A program made the translations under genes and the position numbers. From Pseudomonas viridiflava (GTDB lineage: Bacteria; Pseudomonadota; Gammaproteobacteria; Pseudomonadales; Pseudomonadaceae): DNA of 64,000 nucleotides. The stretch spans positions 248,001 to 312,000 of the forward strand of contig NZ_UUOC01000053.1 of assembly GCF_900590755.1 (NCBI RefSeq), in the 5' to 3' direction. Shown piece after piece: positions 35,073-43,183 of the stretch; the first letter of the stretch is position 1, and each line of letters begins with the position of its first letter. The notes beneath the pieces are model-generated. The model saw only the letters and a list, made by a program, of their open reading frames with translations, ran no database searches and was not told where the DNA came from.

Positions 35073-36133
35073 GCGTGATCCTCTGGGCCCGATGCCTTGG
35101 GAGCGGTCGGCGCGGGATTGCGGGTGATGAACATCGCATCACCGTAACTAAAGAAGCGGTATCCGTTTTCGACTGCTGCCGCGTAGGCAGCCATGGTCTC
35201 GGGATAACCGGCGAATGCCGAAACCAGCATCAATAGCGTGGATTCCGGCAAGTGGAAATTGGTCACCAGGGCATCGACCACGTGGAAGGGACGCCCAGGA
35301 AAGATAAAGATGTCTGTGTCGCCGCTGAACGGTTTCAACACACCATCGCGGGCCGCGCTTTCCAGCGAACGCACGCTGGTGGTACCCACCGCAATCACCC
35401 GACCGCCACGCTCGCGACAGGCGGCCACGGCGTCGACCACATCCTGGCCGACCTCCAGCCATTCGCTGTGCATGTGGTGATCTTCAAGACGCTCGACCCG
35501 TACCGGCTGGAACGTACCCGCGCCGACATGCAGGGTCACGAACGCCATCTCGACGCCCTTGGCTTTCATGGCATCCAGCAACGGCTGATCAAAATGCAGC
35601 CCGGCCGTAGGCGCAGCCACCGCACCGGCGCGCTGGGCATAGACAGTCTGATAACGCTCGCGGTCAGCGCTTTCGTCCGGCCTGTCTATATAAGGAGGCA
35701 ACGGCATGTGCCCGACGCGCTCCAGCAGCGGCAACACCGGCTCGGTGAAACGCAACTCGAACAGCGTGTCATGACGCACCACCATCTCGGCCTCGCCCCC
35801 GCCATCGATGAGAATCATCGAGCCCGGCTTGGGCGATTTGCTTGAGCGCACATGCGCCAGCACCCGATGGGTGTCCAGCACGCGCTCCACGAGAATTTCC
35901 AGCTTGCCGCCAGACGCTTTCTGGCCAAACAGGCGAGCAGGAATAACCCGGGTATTGTTGAACACCATCAGATCGCCGGCGCGTACATGCCCCAGCAAAT
36001 CGGAAAAATGTTCATGTGCCAGCGCGCCGCTGACCCCGTCCAGGGTCAACAAACGACTACTGCGCCGCTCGGCCAAAGGGTGCCGGGCGATCAGGAAATC
36101 TGGGAGTTCGAAGGTAAAGTCAGCAACGCGCAT
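35069..36133 (-). CDS. queA: S-adenosylmethionine:tRNA ribosyltransferase-isomerase
   Basis: Second tRNA-bound step of queuosine synthesis, transferring the ribosyl of SAM to preQ1. 354 residues with typical VFNNTRVIPARLFG, HYRDLLVFN-equivalent and TAGLHFD motifs, plus NFHLPESTLLMLVSAFAG. It overlaps tgt as ATGA, so the two are translationally coupled. It is followed upstream, across about 100 bases, by the tRNA-Leu gene on the other strand. Confidence 0.97.
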   Translation of the reverse strand: MRVADFTFELPDFLIARHPLAERRSSRLLTLDGVSGALAHEHFSDLLGHVRAGDLMVFNNTRVIPARLFGQKASGGKLEILVERVLDTHRVLAHVRSSKSPKPGSMILIDGGGEAEMVVRHDTLFELRFTEPVLPLLERVGHMPLPPYIDRPDESADRERYQTVYAQRAGAVAAPTAGLHFDQPLLDAMKAKGVEMAFVTLHVGAGTFQPVRVERLEDHHMHSEWLEVGQDVVDAVAACRERGGRVIAVGTTSVRSLESAARDGVLKPFSGDTDIFIFPGRPFHVVDALVTNFHLPESTLLMLVSAFAGYPETMAAYAAAVENGYRFFSYGDAMFITRNPAPTAPKASGPEDHA

Positions 36134-36199
36134 GATGGAGTTCGTCTAGCAGGGCCGCGAAGTTTAGCGGAAAGAGACAAAATTGACCATGAAAGGTGA

Positions 36200-36228
36200 T
36201 TGACCAACGGTAAGACCGTCTGTAGACT
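36200..36228 (+). promoter_or_regulatory. tRNA-Leu promoter
   Basis: TTGACC (36200-36205), a 17-base spacer and TAGACT (36223-36228), then the GC-rich discriminator TCGCCGCC. The GC-rich discriminator is typical of stringently controlled stable RNA promoters. Confidence 0.65.
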
Positions 36229-36241
36229 TCGCCGCCATTGA

Positions 36242-36326
36242 GCCCTGATGGCGGAATTGGTAGACGCGGCGGATTCAAAATCCGTTTTCGAAAGAAGTGG
36301 GAGTTCGATTCTCCCTCGGGGCACCA
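36242..36326 (+). tRNA. tRNA-Leu (CAA anticodon)
   Basis: 85 bases including encoded CCA. The acceptor stem pairs GCCCTGA with TCGGGGC, followed by discriminator A and CCA. The anticodon stem GCGGA/TCCGT holds the loop TTCAAAA, giving anticodon CAA (codon UUG). The long variable arm between the anticodon and T stems and the GTTCGATTC T-loop fit a class II leucine tRNA. Confidence 0.96.
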
Positions 36327-36370
36327 CGATACATTTCAAGCTGCTGCTCAATGCAGCTTGAAGACAAGGA

Positions 36371-36395
36371 AACCGGCCACTGCGCCGGTTTTTTT
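36371..36395 (+). terminator. tRNA-Leu terminator
   Basis: Stem AACCGGC / GCCGGTT followed by five more T. An additional hairpin CAAGCTGC / GCAGCTTG lies at 36338-36361, between the tRNA and this terminator. Confidence 0.9.
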
Positions 36396-36624
36396 GTGCC
36401 TGGGATTTGGTGTTTCACCTCAGATCACTCAAGAGCGCGACATCCTCTTCTGCGAATCCGCCAAGCCCAACACGTCATCTGATCCGCTTTTTTCCATCCC
36501 CTCTGAATCTGTACTGCAAACACCCCCGCCCCCGATAATCAGGCAACCCAGCTGCCGCACCCCGGCAACTGATCAGCTAGCTGTCAGGCAACGCCAGACG
36601 CAGCAACCATCATTGGGAGGTCTT

Positions 36625-36708
36625 ATGGGCAAGCTAACGATTTATATGGCTGTGTTTTTAGCCGCAGCCATCGGGCTGGGGATGCTGGCGACTATTCCGC
36701 CGGGCTGA
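36625..36708 (+). CDS. Small single-pass membrane peptide (27 aa)
   Basis: ORF MGKLTIYMAVFLAAAIGLGM(LATIPPG) has a strong GGGAGG ribosome binding site 8 bases before its ATG. It is almost wholly one membrane helix with Gly/Ala face. No family is recognised. It lies between the tRNA-Leu terminator and a minus-strand terminator, so it would be monocistronic. Real use as a gene is supported mainly by the ribosome binding site and composition. Confidence 0.55.
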   Translation: MGKLTIYMAVFLAAAIGLGMLATIPPG

Positions 36709-36751
36709 GGAAGGTCTGGCAACGTCGGGACGGGTTAAATCTTCAGAACAT

Positions 36752-36790
36752 AAAAAACCGCCTTCAGAACTCAATGCATCCCGAAGACGG
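36752..36790 (-). terminator. Terminator after DUF4214 gene
   Basis: Minus strand CCGTCTTC pairs with GAAGGCGG across an 18-base loop and is followed by six T. It lies 25 bases after the stop of the large DUF4214 gene. Confidence 0.75.
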
Positions 36791-36814
36791 CTTCCTTTTT
36801 GTTCCCTCTTACAA

Positions 36815-39469
36815 CTACGCAGCCAGCACCTGCGCATCAAGCGTGTTATTGCCGGTCAGTACGATATCGCCAATCAAGCCCGGCGACCCCACCGACTCAG
36901 GTTTTGCAGTCTGCGCATATGCACCGAGTTGCCCGGCGATGGCACCTACGTAATGCGGATCAGTGGTAGATACGCCATCCCACACCGCCGATGCGGTAGC
37001 AGTACTGCCGAATGCCTTGCCTGCGTGCTCGCCGCCAACAAAGGTGCCGCTGGAGAGGCCGTGAGTGATAACAGTCCCGTCACTGGCCGTCACGGTGCTG
37101 GCTTTGTAACTGAAGGCAGTTGCCACGTTACCCGCGCTGTCGAAAAGCACTACGGCGTCGTCTTTGCCAAGGCCTGGAAGGTTGAGGCCAACCACTTTGA
37201 CGCTGCTATCGAGCCCCCATGCTGTTTTGAACGCCTGAAGCGTTGCGTCGTCGGTGGCCTTGGCGATGATTAGTTTCTCTCCGGCGCCGAGCGTCAGATT
37301 GGCCGGCAGGCTGATAGCTTCGCCAAACTGGGCGCTATCGTCATCGATTCCCCAGCCACTAAGATTGATCGCGGCTGAGCCGTAGTTGTAGAGCTCAAAA
37401 AAATCATCACCCGTCGCGTTCGAATTAACCTCAGTGATCAGCAGGTCGTAATGCGCTGCTTCCCCGGTTTTGAAATCAATGGTTCGCGCGCTCAGTGCGT
37501 TGCCCGAATGATCGGTGATCGCGTCGGCACTGAGCACCAATTTGTAATCCGTTGAAGTGAGCAACTTGGTAGTTGGCTGGAGGGTGATTTTGTTGAAGTC
37601 GACCTTCACGCCCGCATCGCCGATCGCAAAACTCTGCACCAGATCGCCGTTAGCCGTTTGTAGCTGGATGGTGCCTGCGCCCAACGTCACACCCTCGTCA
37701 AAAACCAGCGACAGCGAACTGGATGCGGCAACGTCAGTCGCCTCGTCAGCCGGTGATGTTGCAACCAGGACTGGTGCAGCCGTATCGACCACCTCCGAAC
37801 CCAGAGTGATCAAGTTGCCTTTGAACTGCTGCAGCGCCGGGTCGAGGTCTTTGGAGACTTCAGTTTGACCGGGCCAGATCGTGTCACCGTTATCCTGCAG
37901 CAACTGAATCTGGGTACCGGCCTTGATGCTGCTGAGGGACACAATGGACTCGAAGCTGCCGCCGGTGCTCTTGAGCAACGCATCGAGGTTGTTGTTCAAC
38001 TCAACCGGCGCAGTGGCGGCATCGCCGTTCCAGGTAAACAGACGGAAATCATGGGTAACTTCATCGGACGCTGTGCCAGACGGCCCGGCGATGATCAGGT
38101 AACCGCTGCCATCAGCGGCTTTTTCAATCGAACGAATGCCACGGCCACCCAGATTCAACTCGATTGCAGTGCCGAACTGCGCCGCGGTGGCTGCGCCGCT
38201 CAGAAGAGCCTGATAGTTTTCGACCGGGACGATCAATGCTTTATCACGGGTCGTGGTATCGGTCTGGGGAGCACGGAAGCCCAGCCATAGCGCGCTATCA
38301 TCCAGGGAAGTGGTCATGCCTTCGATGGAGAAGCCATTGGTGTTTTCTGGCGAAATCCCCGCGCCCGACGATGCAGTAAAGCCGAAGTAATTTGCCGCCT
38401 TGCCACTTGCCCCGGTCTGGTCCCACTGGACCAGTTCAGCCTCAAGCCCCTTGAAATCACCCTGATAGGTAAAGGCAGTGTTGGCACCGGTGCCACTGAC
38501 CTTCACGCTGAAAATCACTTCGCGGCTGTCAGCGTCAACGCCCTTTTTGGTATTGCTGTGTGAGCCGGTTAGGTAAAGCGTATCGCCGACCATGACTGCA
38601 GCTTCAAGATCGACCTCGCCAGTGACGCCGATAGCCTGGCTGTAATCCCACTCATACACCGCATCACCACCGGCGCGATCATAAACGCGGAGGACGTTCG
38701 CTTCGTCGTCACCCACGATCATGTACTTGCTGTCCAAGGCCACTGCGGCTGATGCGTCCGAGGAGTTTGCTGTCGAACCTGCCTTTGGGGTGAACGTCGC
38801 TTCCAGCGAAGGGACCGGCGGTGTTGTCGTCACGGGGGGATTGAGGAGCAGCATATCGGCCGTCGATTTGATCAGCTCAACCAGTGATTTCTGCCCCTGA
38901 CTCTCAACCACAGCCGCGATTTCGCTGGTCGTCGGCGTGCGCCCCAACAAGCCGTTGTAGGCGAGTACGACTTGAGCCTTGACGCCGATAGTGGCAGCTC
39001 CTTCCGAAGAGGTACTGATGGATGACAGCACCTGATCACGAGGTATACCGCTGGCCAGTTGAGCACTCCAGTACGCCAGACCACTTGCATCAGGCGCCCG
39101 GCCCAGGGCGTTTTGGTAAAGCTCTGCCAGAAAACTCGTATCACTGCGCTGAGCGCTCTGTGCGAACTCTTCGGACTGGGTGAACGCCTTGCCAATCTCA
39201 GCCAGATTCATACCGTTACGTTGAACCGTCACCCAATACTGCAAACCGGTGGCGTCCGGCACGCGGCCAAATGCCGCGAAGTAAAGGCCAACGATGGGTG
39301 CCACGTTGGTGACAGCTTCCTCGGAGCCGGTAAATGCCGTCACCACATCGGCAATGCCTTCCACTCCGCTGTCGATACGCCCCACCCAATAGGCGATTTC
39401 AGTAACGGAACCGTCTCGGCCCAGAACGTTTTTGTAGAGTGAGGTGACCGTTTCGGAGGTCGTAGCCAT
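36815..39469 (-). CDS. Large mosaic DUF4214 / Ig-like / lamin-tail protein
   Basis: Probably a secreted or surface protein of unknown role, 884 residues. There are three clear DUF4214 repeats within about residues 1-150 (LYKNVLGRDGSVTEIAYWVG, FGRVPDATGLQYWV, NALGRAPDASGLAYW) and a fourth weaker one. About residues 225-560 look like a beta-propeller (DUF3616-like). A bacterial Ig-like domain starts near 570 (DTAAPVLVATSPADEATDV). A lamin-tail domain covers about 690-800 (LITEVNSNATGDDFFELYN). No Sec signal is seen, and the hydrophobic C-terminus (LDAQVLAA) fits a type I secretion signal. No RTX repeats or adjacent export genes were found. Confidence 0.8.
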   Translation of the reverse strand: MATTSETVTSLYKNVLGRDGSVTEIAYWVGRIDSGVEGIADVVTAFTGSEEAVTNVAPIVGLYFAAFGRVPDATGLQYWVTVQRNGMNLAEIGKAFTQSEEFAQSAQRSDTSFLAELYQNALGRAPDASGLAYWSAQLASGIPRDQVLSSISTSSEGAATIGVKAQVVLAYNGLLGRTPTTSEIAAVVESQGQKSLVELIKSTADMLLLNPPVTTTPPVPSLEATFTPKAGSTANSSDASAAVALDSKYMIVGDDEANVLRVYDRAGGDAVYEWDYSQAIGVTGEVDLEAAVMVGDTLYLTGSHSNTKKGVDADSREVIFSVKVSGTGANTAFTYQGDFKGLEAELVQWDQTGASGKAANYFGFTASSGAGISPENTNGFSIEGMTTSLDDSALWLGFRAPQTDTTTRDKALIVPVENYQALLSGAATAAQFGTAIELNLGGRGIRSIEKAADGSGYLIIAGPSGTASDEVTHDFRLFTWNGDAATAPVELNNNLDALLKSTGGSFESIVSLSSIKAGTQIQLLQDNGDTIWPGQTEVSKDLDPALQQFKGNLITLGSEVVDTAAPVLVATSPADEATDVAASSSLSLVFDEGVTLGAGTIQLQTANGDLVQSFAIGDAGVKVDFNKITLQPTTKLLTSTDYKLVLSADAITDHSGNALSARTIDFKTGEAAHYDLLITEVNSNATGDDFFELYNYGSAAINLSGWGIDDDSAQFGEAISLPANLTLGAGEKLIIAKATDDATLQAFKTAWGLDSSVKVVGLNLPGLGKDDAVVLFDSAGNVATAFSYKASTVTASDGTVITHGLSSGTFVGGEHAGKAFGSTATASAVWDGVSTTDPHYVGAIAGQLGAYAQTAKPESVGSPGLIGDIVLTGNNTLDAQVLAA

Positions 39470-39486
39470 GGGAAGTTCGTCCGTTC

Positions 39487-39828
39487 TTGATTCAGAAGAC
39501 CCCGGACGTTAACAAGACCTTTTTACGGTTTCGTTTCAGGGTTGATACAAAGCCGCCGAACGGTATCTCAGCCTTCAACCTTCGTATCTTATGCGCCTGC
39601 CACCGGCTATACGTGCAACGTCGATTTCCAAAAAAGGTAGTAGATATTGCATTACACGGCGTGCGACCCCGACTTTAATCTAGGGACCTGAAATTGATCT
39701 CTCTGGATGAACTCTGTCGAACACTCGACAGCCCGAGAGCGAGCTGCGCACCTCCATGGCATCACCGCCATGTCCTGCCAACGCAATGAAACCATTGACT
39801 ACATCAGGTTAGGCTTTACCATGAGCCA
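39487..39828. other. Gene-poor spacer with small hairpins
   Basis: No supported gene. Two short perfect hairpins occur: CTGTCGA / TCGACAG (39714-39720 with 39725-39731) and CATGGC / GCCATG (39755-39760 with 39767-39772). Neither has a T-run. A possible promoter TTGACT (39795-39800), 16 bases, TACCAT (39817-39822) would drive the DUF4258-XRE pair. Confidence 0.5.
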
Positions 39829-39847
39829 ACCTATAAATTTTATAGGT
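39829..39847. promoter_or_regulatory. Perfect palindrome at start of DUF4258-XRE pair
   Basis: Sequence ACCTATAAATTTTATAGGT is a perfect inverted repeat (nine-base arms around one central base). Its right arm AGGT lies 5 bases before the toxin-like gene's ATG (39852) and overlaps the presumed ribosome binding site. ACCT/AGGT ends resemble operators of MqsA/HigA-type antitoxins, as I recall. It is a likely autoregulatory site for the downstream XRE protein. Confidence 0.7.
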
Positions 39848-39851
39848 AAGC

Positions 39852-40169
39852 ATGACAAGTATTGAGCCGTTGTGGACCACTCAGCAATTGGAGGCGCTTG
39901 TGCATGCCTTGGCAAAGGACTCAGCAAAGGTAGTGATCACGATGCATTGTCAGGAGCGGATGGTTCAACGGGGGATCTCGGCAATCGAAGTCATACGCTG
40001 CCTGAGACGAGGCTCGATACTCCGCCCCCCCATTTATAACAAGGTGAAACGCAGTTACGAGTTCAGGATGAGCGAAGTCGCCCCTCGCGATGTCATTTGC
40101 GTTGTAGCCGCCATCAATCCTATCCCTGAGCCAGACAAGCTTTTTGCCGTGACCGTATGGGAGGTTTGA
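39852..40169 (+). CDS. DUF4258 protein, putative toxin of a TA-like pair
   Basis: 105 residues. The DUF4258 signature is visible: MHCQERMVQRGIS at residues 31-43 (His32, Arg36, Arg40), then LRRG, a tyrosine/arginine strand and a C-terminal FAVTVWEV strand. Family members are often paired with small HTH proteins and are suspected RNase-like toxins; that is family-level knowledge, not shown here. The gene is followed 2 bases later by an XRE-type gene, the usual reverse order (toxin first) of HigBA/MqsRA-like modules. Function is inferred. Confidence 0.72.
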   Translation: MTSIEPLWTTQQLEALVHALAKDSAKVVITMHCQERMVQRGISAIEVIRCLRRGSILRPPIYNKVKRSYEFRMSEVAPRDVICVVAAINPIPEPDKLFAVTVWEV

Positions 40170-40171
40170 TC

Positions 40172-40603
40172 ATGTTCGAATACACAGGCAGCGGCCTGGA
40201 CGGAATTTTCCTCAAGAACGGCTATACGTTCGTTAAAACTCCGTATGGGAAAGGGGTCTCGATTGACGATATTGAAGGCCTGCACCTCGCCATCGCCACT
40301 GACATCATCAAACAGAAAACACCCATGACCGGCCATCAATTCCGCTTCCTGAGGAAAGAGCAGGATCTGGTCCAGTCCGAGCTGGCGGCGTTGCTGCGCA
40401 TAGATGTGCAGACAATCGCCAACTGGGAGAAGAAAGCAGCATGCGCGGTGCCGGGCCCGGCAGACTTTGCGATGCGTGCCTTTTATGCCGCCTTCCGGCA
40501 TATCCAGAACGGCCCGTTCGAGATGCAGCCGAACGCAGAGCCGGATGAGAGTGCGGTTTTTATGCTCGCCGACAGCAAGTGGGCCCAAGCTAAAGCCGCC
40601 TGA
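40172..40603 (+). CDS. XRE-type HTH protein, putative antitoxin
   Basis: 143 residues from ATG 40172, with GGGAGG overlapping the end of the preceding gene. An N-terminal region of about 50 residues (with GIFLKNGYTFVKTPYGKGV) is followed by a helix-turn-helix at about residues 52-88 (HQFRFLRKEQDLVQSELA, NWEKKA). There are no CxxC zinc motifs as in classical MqsA. The C-terminal part is alpha-helical. The tight coupling to the DUF4258 gene and the palindrome upstream support an autoregulating antitoxin, by inference. Confidence 0.72.
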   Translation: MFEYTGSGLDGIFLKNGYTFVKTPYGKGVSIDDIEGLHLAIATDIIKQKTPMTGHQFRFLRKEQDLVQSELAALLRIDVQTIANWEKKAACAVPGPADFAMRAFYAAFRHIQNGPFEMQPNAEPDESAVFMLADSKWAQAKAA

Positions 40604-40894
40604 GCCCCAGACAAAAAGCAGTGGAACAAGATAGCGCTGTCTCGAAATCTATAGCAGTTTTTAAGCTGTAGAAAGTATGCAGTCGACAGTTTCGGCAATA
40701 AGAAAGATCACTCCAAGACGTCACCTCAAATGCCAATAGCACGTACGTTTGAACATCAAAAATCTATGTTCATCGATTTCTCGCACCGTTGGTCAACTTG
40801 CCTGAACGGCGTGTAGTAACCCTCGCTCTTTCACCTTGTGGTCACGCAGATGTCCACGCAGCCGCTTTGGCTATAAAAGATGAGGAGCAATACC
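40604..40894. other. Spacer before manganese catalase with inverted repeat
   Basis: No gene seen. An inverted repeat TGAACAT / ATGTTCA (40750-40756 with 40766-40772, nine-base spacer) is a possible regulator site. CTATAAA at 40870 could be a sigma-S-like -10 box, but it lies very close to the ribosome binding site of the catalase, so the promoter is uncertain. Confidence 0.4.
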
Positions 40895-41779
40895 ATGTTT
40901 ATGCATAACCATCGTTTGCAATATACCGTTCGGGTGGCCAGGCCTAATCCAGGGCTGGCCAATCTTCTCCTTGAACAATTTGGCGGTGCCCAGGGTGAAC
41001 TGGCAGCGGCAGCCCGTTACTTCACACAAGCACTGGCCGAAGAGGATGCAGGCCGCAAAGACTTGTTGATGGATATCGCCACCGAAGAATTGAGCCACCT
41101 GGAAATCATCGGCTCGATTATCTGCATGCTTAATCGAGGCGGTAAGGGTCAGTTGGCGGAAGGCGTTCAGGAAGAAGGCGAGTTGTATCGAGCCATTAAT
41201 GGCGCTGGCAACGATTCGCACATCACCAGCCTGCTGTATGGCGGTGGTGCGCCGCTGATCAACTCCGCCGGTGTGCCATGGACAGCCGCCTACGTGGATA
41301 CCATCGGCGAACCTACTGCGGATTTCCGCTCAAATATCGCGGCTGAAGCGCGGGCCAAGATAGTTTATGAGCGACTGATGAATGTCACCGACGATCCCGG
41401 CATCAAAGAGGTGCTGGGGTTTCTGATGACCCGAGAAATCGCACACCAGAAATCTTTCGAAAAAGCCCTGCAATCCATTCAACCCAACTTCCCCCAAGGC
41501 AAGCTGCCCGGCATGCCTGAATTCACCAACGTGTACTACAACATGTCCGACGGCGGTCCTGACCTGCGCGGGCCATGGAACGAAGGTGAAGAGTGGGAAT
41601 ACGTCGAGTCGCCAGAACCGGCCGTTGATGGGGGCGACGGGAGTGCGTCGGTCATGCTTTCCGACGACGATGAGCAGATGTTGCTCAATATGAAAACCCG
41701 AACCATGTCCGATCCGGATGCCAACCCTATTACCGCGGCCGATCTCGGCTCGGGTTTCGTACAAGGCAAAAACGCCTGA
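40895..41779 (+). CDS. Manganese catalase (non-haem)
   Basis: Dismutates hydrogen peroxide with a di-manganese centre. 294 residues from ATG 40895 with a GAGGAG site. Ligand motifs are all present: QFGGAQGE (Glu35), TEELSHLE (Glu65, His68), AEARAKIVYE and TREIAHQKSFEKAL. The acidic C-terminal tail (about residues 230-294) is typical of the family. It is followed 41 bases later by a small gene with its own GAGGAAG site. Likely cytoplasmic and stress-induced; regulation is not clear from sequence. Confidence 0.95.
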   Translation: MFMHNHRLQYTVRVARPNPGLANLLLEQFGGAQGELAAAARYFTQALAEEDAGRKDLLMDIATEELSHLEIIGSIICMLNRGGKGQLAEGVQEEGELYRAINGAGNDSHITSLLYGGGAPLINSAGVPWTAAYVDTIGEPTADFRSNIAAEARAKIVYERLMNVTDDPGIKEVLGFLMTREIAHQKSFEKALQSIQPNFPQGKLPGMPEFTNVYYNMSDGGPDLRGPWNEGEEWEYVESPEPAVDGGDGSASVMLSDDDEQMLLNMKTRTMSDPDANPITAADLGSGFVQGKNA

Positions 41780-41820
41780 CAGGCAGGCAACGCTACTCAA
41801 CACTACAGAGGAAGCGGTCT

Positions 41821-42051
41821 ATGAGTTTGCTCGACGACTTTAAAACCGGCGCGCCGGATAATGCGCCTGTCGTATTTGATTCCACGCTCAAGAGTTTTGA
41901 CGTAGAGGCTCTGAATCTCAAGCGCGGCTTTCAGGTCAATCAGTCGCTCAACAGCCTGCGAACCCTCGGGCAGTTGAATCGAGAACTGAAGTCCTCCAAG
42001 ACCAGTTCATACCCAGCGATAAGCTACCAAACAGACCAGCAGCAAGAGTAA
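41821..42051 (+). CDS. Small protein downstream of manganese catalase
   Basis: 76 residues, function unknown. It starts with a GAGGAAG ribosome binding site and ATG at 41821. It is hydrophilic and likely helical (KRGFQVNQSLNSLRTLGQLN), with no cysteine and no membrane segment. Being 41 bases after the catalase gene with no terminator between suggests one operon. No family is recognised. Confidence 0.7.
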   Translation: MSLLDDFKTGAPDNAPVVFDSTLKSFDVEALNLKRGFQVNQSLNSLRTLGQLNRELKSSKTSSYPAISYQTDQQQE

Positions 42052-42073
42052 AAAGCAGTGAGCAATAGCCGTT

Positions 42074-42104
42074 ACAGAGCAAGCCCACAATCGGCTTGCT
42101 CTGT
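42074..42104. terminator. Convergent terminator-like hairpin
   Basis: Perfect 12-bp stem ACAGAGCAAGCC / GGCTTGCTCTGT with a seven-base loop lies between the catalase partner gene and the convergent MDR gene. The plus-strand tail is ATTTACC, so T-runs are weak, but the position suits a bidirectional terminator. Confidence 0.65.
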
Positions 42105-42114
42105 ATTTACCGCA

Positions 42115-43125
42115 TCAGATATCCAGACAGATCTTGCCGAAGTGCTGATTGGTTTCCTGATAGCGGAACGCTTCAACGATATTGATCAGCGGGAAGTGTC
42201 GGTCAATGACCGGACGCATGCCATTTGCGTTGATGGCGCGGATCATTTCCTGTTGCTGAGTCCGGCTGCCGACCAGCACGCCCTGCAAGCGCAACTGTTT
42301 GACCAGCGCCGGCACGAATGAAAGTTGCCCGGCAACACCGCTCAGAATACCGATCACCGAAATGTGGCCACCCACCCGTGAGGCAATCATCGATTGCTCC
42401 AGGGTCGACGGGCCGCCCACCTCAATGACGTGATCCACACCACCGCCACCGGTCAGTTGACGCGCAGTCTCGCCCCAGTTGGTGTCTTTGCGGTAGTTGA
42501 TGAGATGGTCCGCACCCATAGCCTTGAGACGCGCGAGTTTTTCGTCGCTGGACGATGTAGCGATCACCGTTGCGCCTGCCATTTTGGCGAACTGCAGAGC
42601 GAAGATCGAAACCCCACCGGTGCCCTGGATCAGCACGGTATCGCCCGGCTTCAGGGAGTCATCAGCCATCAGTGCGCGCCATGCGGTCAGGCCCGCAGTG
42701 GTCAAGGTCGACGCTTCGGCGTGAGTCCAGCCGGTCGGCGCCAGGGTAAAAGACGTCGCACGTGCGGTCACTTGCTCCCGAGCGTAGCCGTCCACGCCAT
42801 CACCCGGCACGCTGACAAAACCTTCCACCAGCGGCACGCCGTCGATCCAGTCCGGGAAAAAGGTGCTGACGACCGAATCGCCCACCTTGAACTCTTCAAC
42901 GCCCTCGCCTACTGCGATGACTTCACCGGCACCATCCGCCATAGGGATACGCGCCTCTGTCGGCCCCCACATCCCGCTGACTACAGCGAAGTCATGGTAG
43001 TTGAGAGAGTTGGCACGCAAGCGCACGCTGATTTCGCCTTTTTCCGGCACGCGTGCTTCGCTGTCACCAATGGTGACGCGCTCGTATCCGCCGCCAGCTT
43101 GCACATAAACAGTTTTGTTGCTCAT
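42115..43125 (-). CDS. Zinc-independent MDR alcohol dehydrogenase-like oxidoreductase
   Basis: Medium-chain dehydrogenase/reductase of the quinone-oxidoreductase type. 336 residues. The GroES-like N-terminal domain has NSLNYHDFAVVSG and MADGAGEVIAVGE. The Rossmann core shows GTGGVSIFALQFAKMAG with the catalytic tyrosine-type NYRKD region. No structural zinc cysteine cluster is visible. The substrate is not known. An ArsR-type regulator lies just upstream on the same strand, and a similar 12-base motif occurs before each start, suggesting local control. Confidence 0.86.
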   Translation of the reverse strand: MSNKTVYVQAGGGYERVTIGDSEARVPEKGEISVRLRANSLNYHDFAVVSGMWGPTEARIPMADGAGEVIAVGEGVEEFKVGDSVVSTFFPDWIDGVPLVEGFVSVPGDGVDGYAREQVTARATSFTLAPTGWTHAEASTLTTAGLTAWRALMADDSLKPGDTVLIQGTGGVSIFALQFAKMAGATVIATSSSDEKLARLKAMGADHLINYRKDTNWGETARQLTGGGGVDHVIEVGGPSTLEQSMIASRVGGHISVIGILSGVAGQLSFVPALVKQLRLQGVLVGSRTQQQEMIRAINANGMRPVIDRHFPLINIVEAFRYQETNQHFGKICLDI

Positions 43126-43161
43126 GGGTAATCCTCTTTATCAATTCATCATTACGCAAAA

Positions 43162-43173
43162 TGACGAAACGTT
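43162..43173 (+). promoter_or_regulatory. Repeated motif before MDR gene
   Basis: TGACGAAACGTT lies 36 bases upstream of the MDR start. A near copy (11 of 12) lies at 43502-43513, before the ArsR gene. It is a candidate operator for the ArsR-type protein. Confidence 0.45.
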
Positions 43174-43183
43174 AGGTTAAAAA

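Noticed and set aside
36242..36708. 156-codon ORF running through tRNA-Leu
   Set aside because: It reads across the tRNA and its terminator; only the short end segment with its own ribosome binding site is kept as a candidate.
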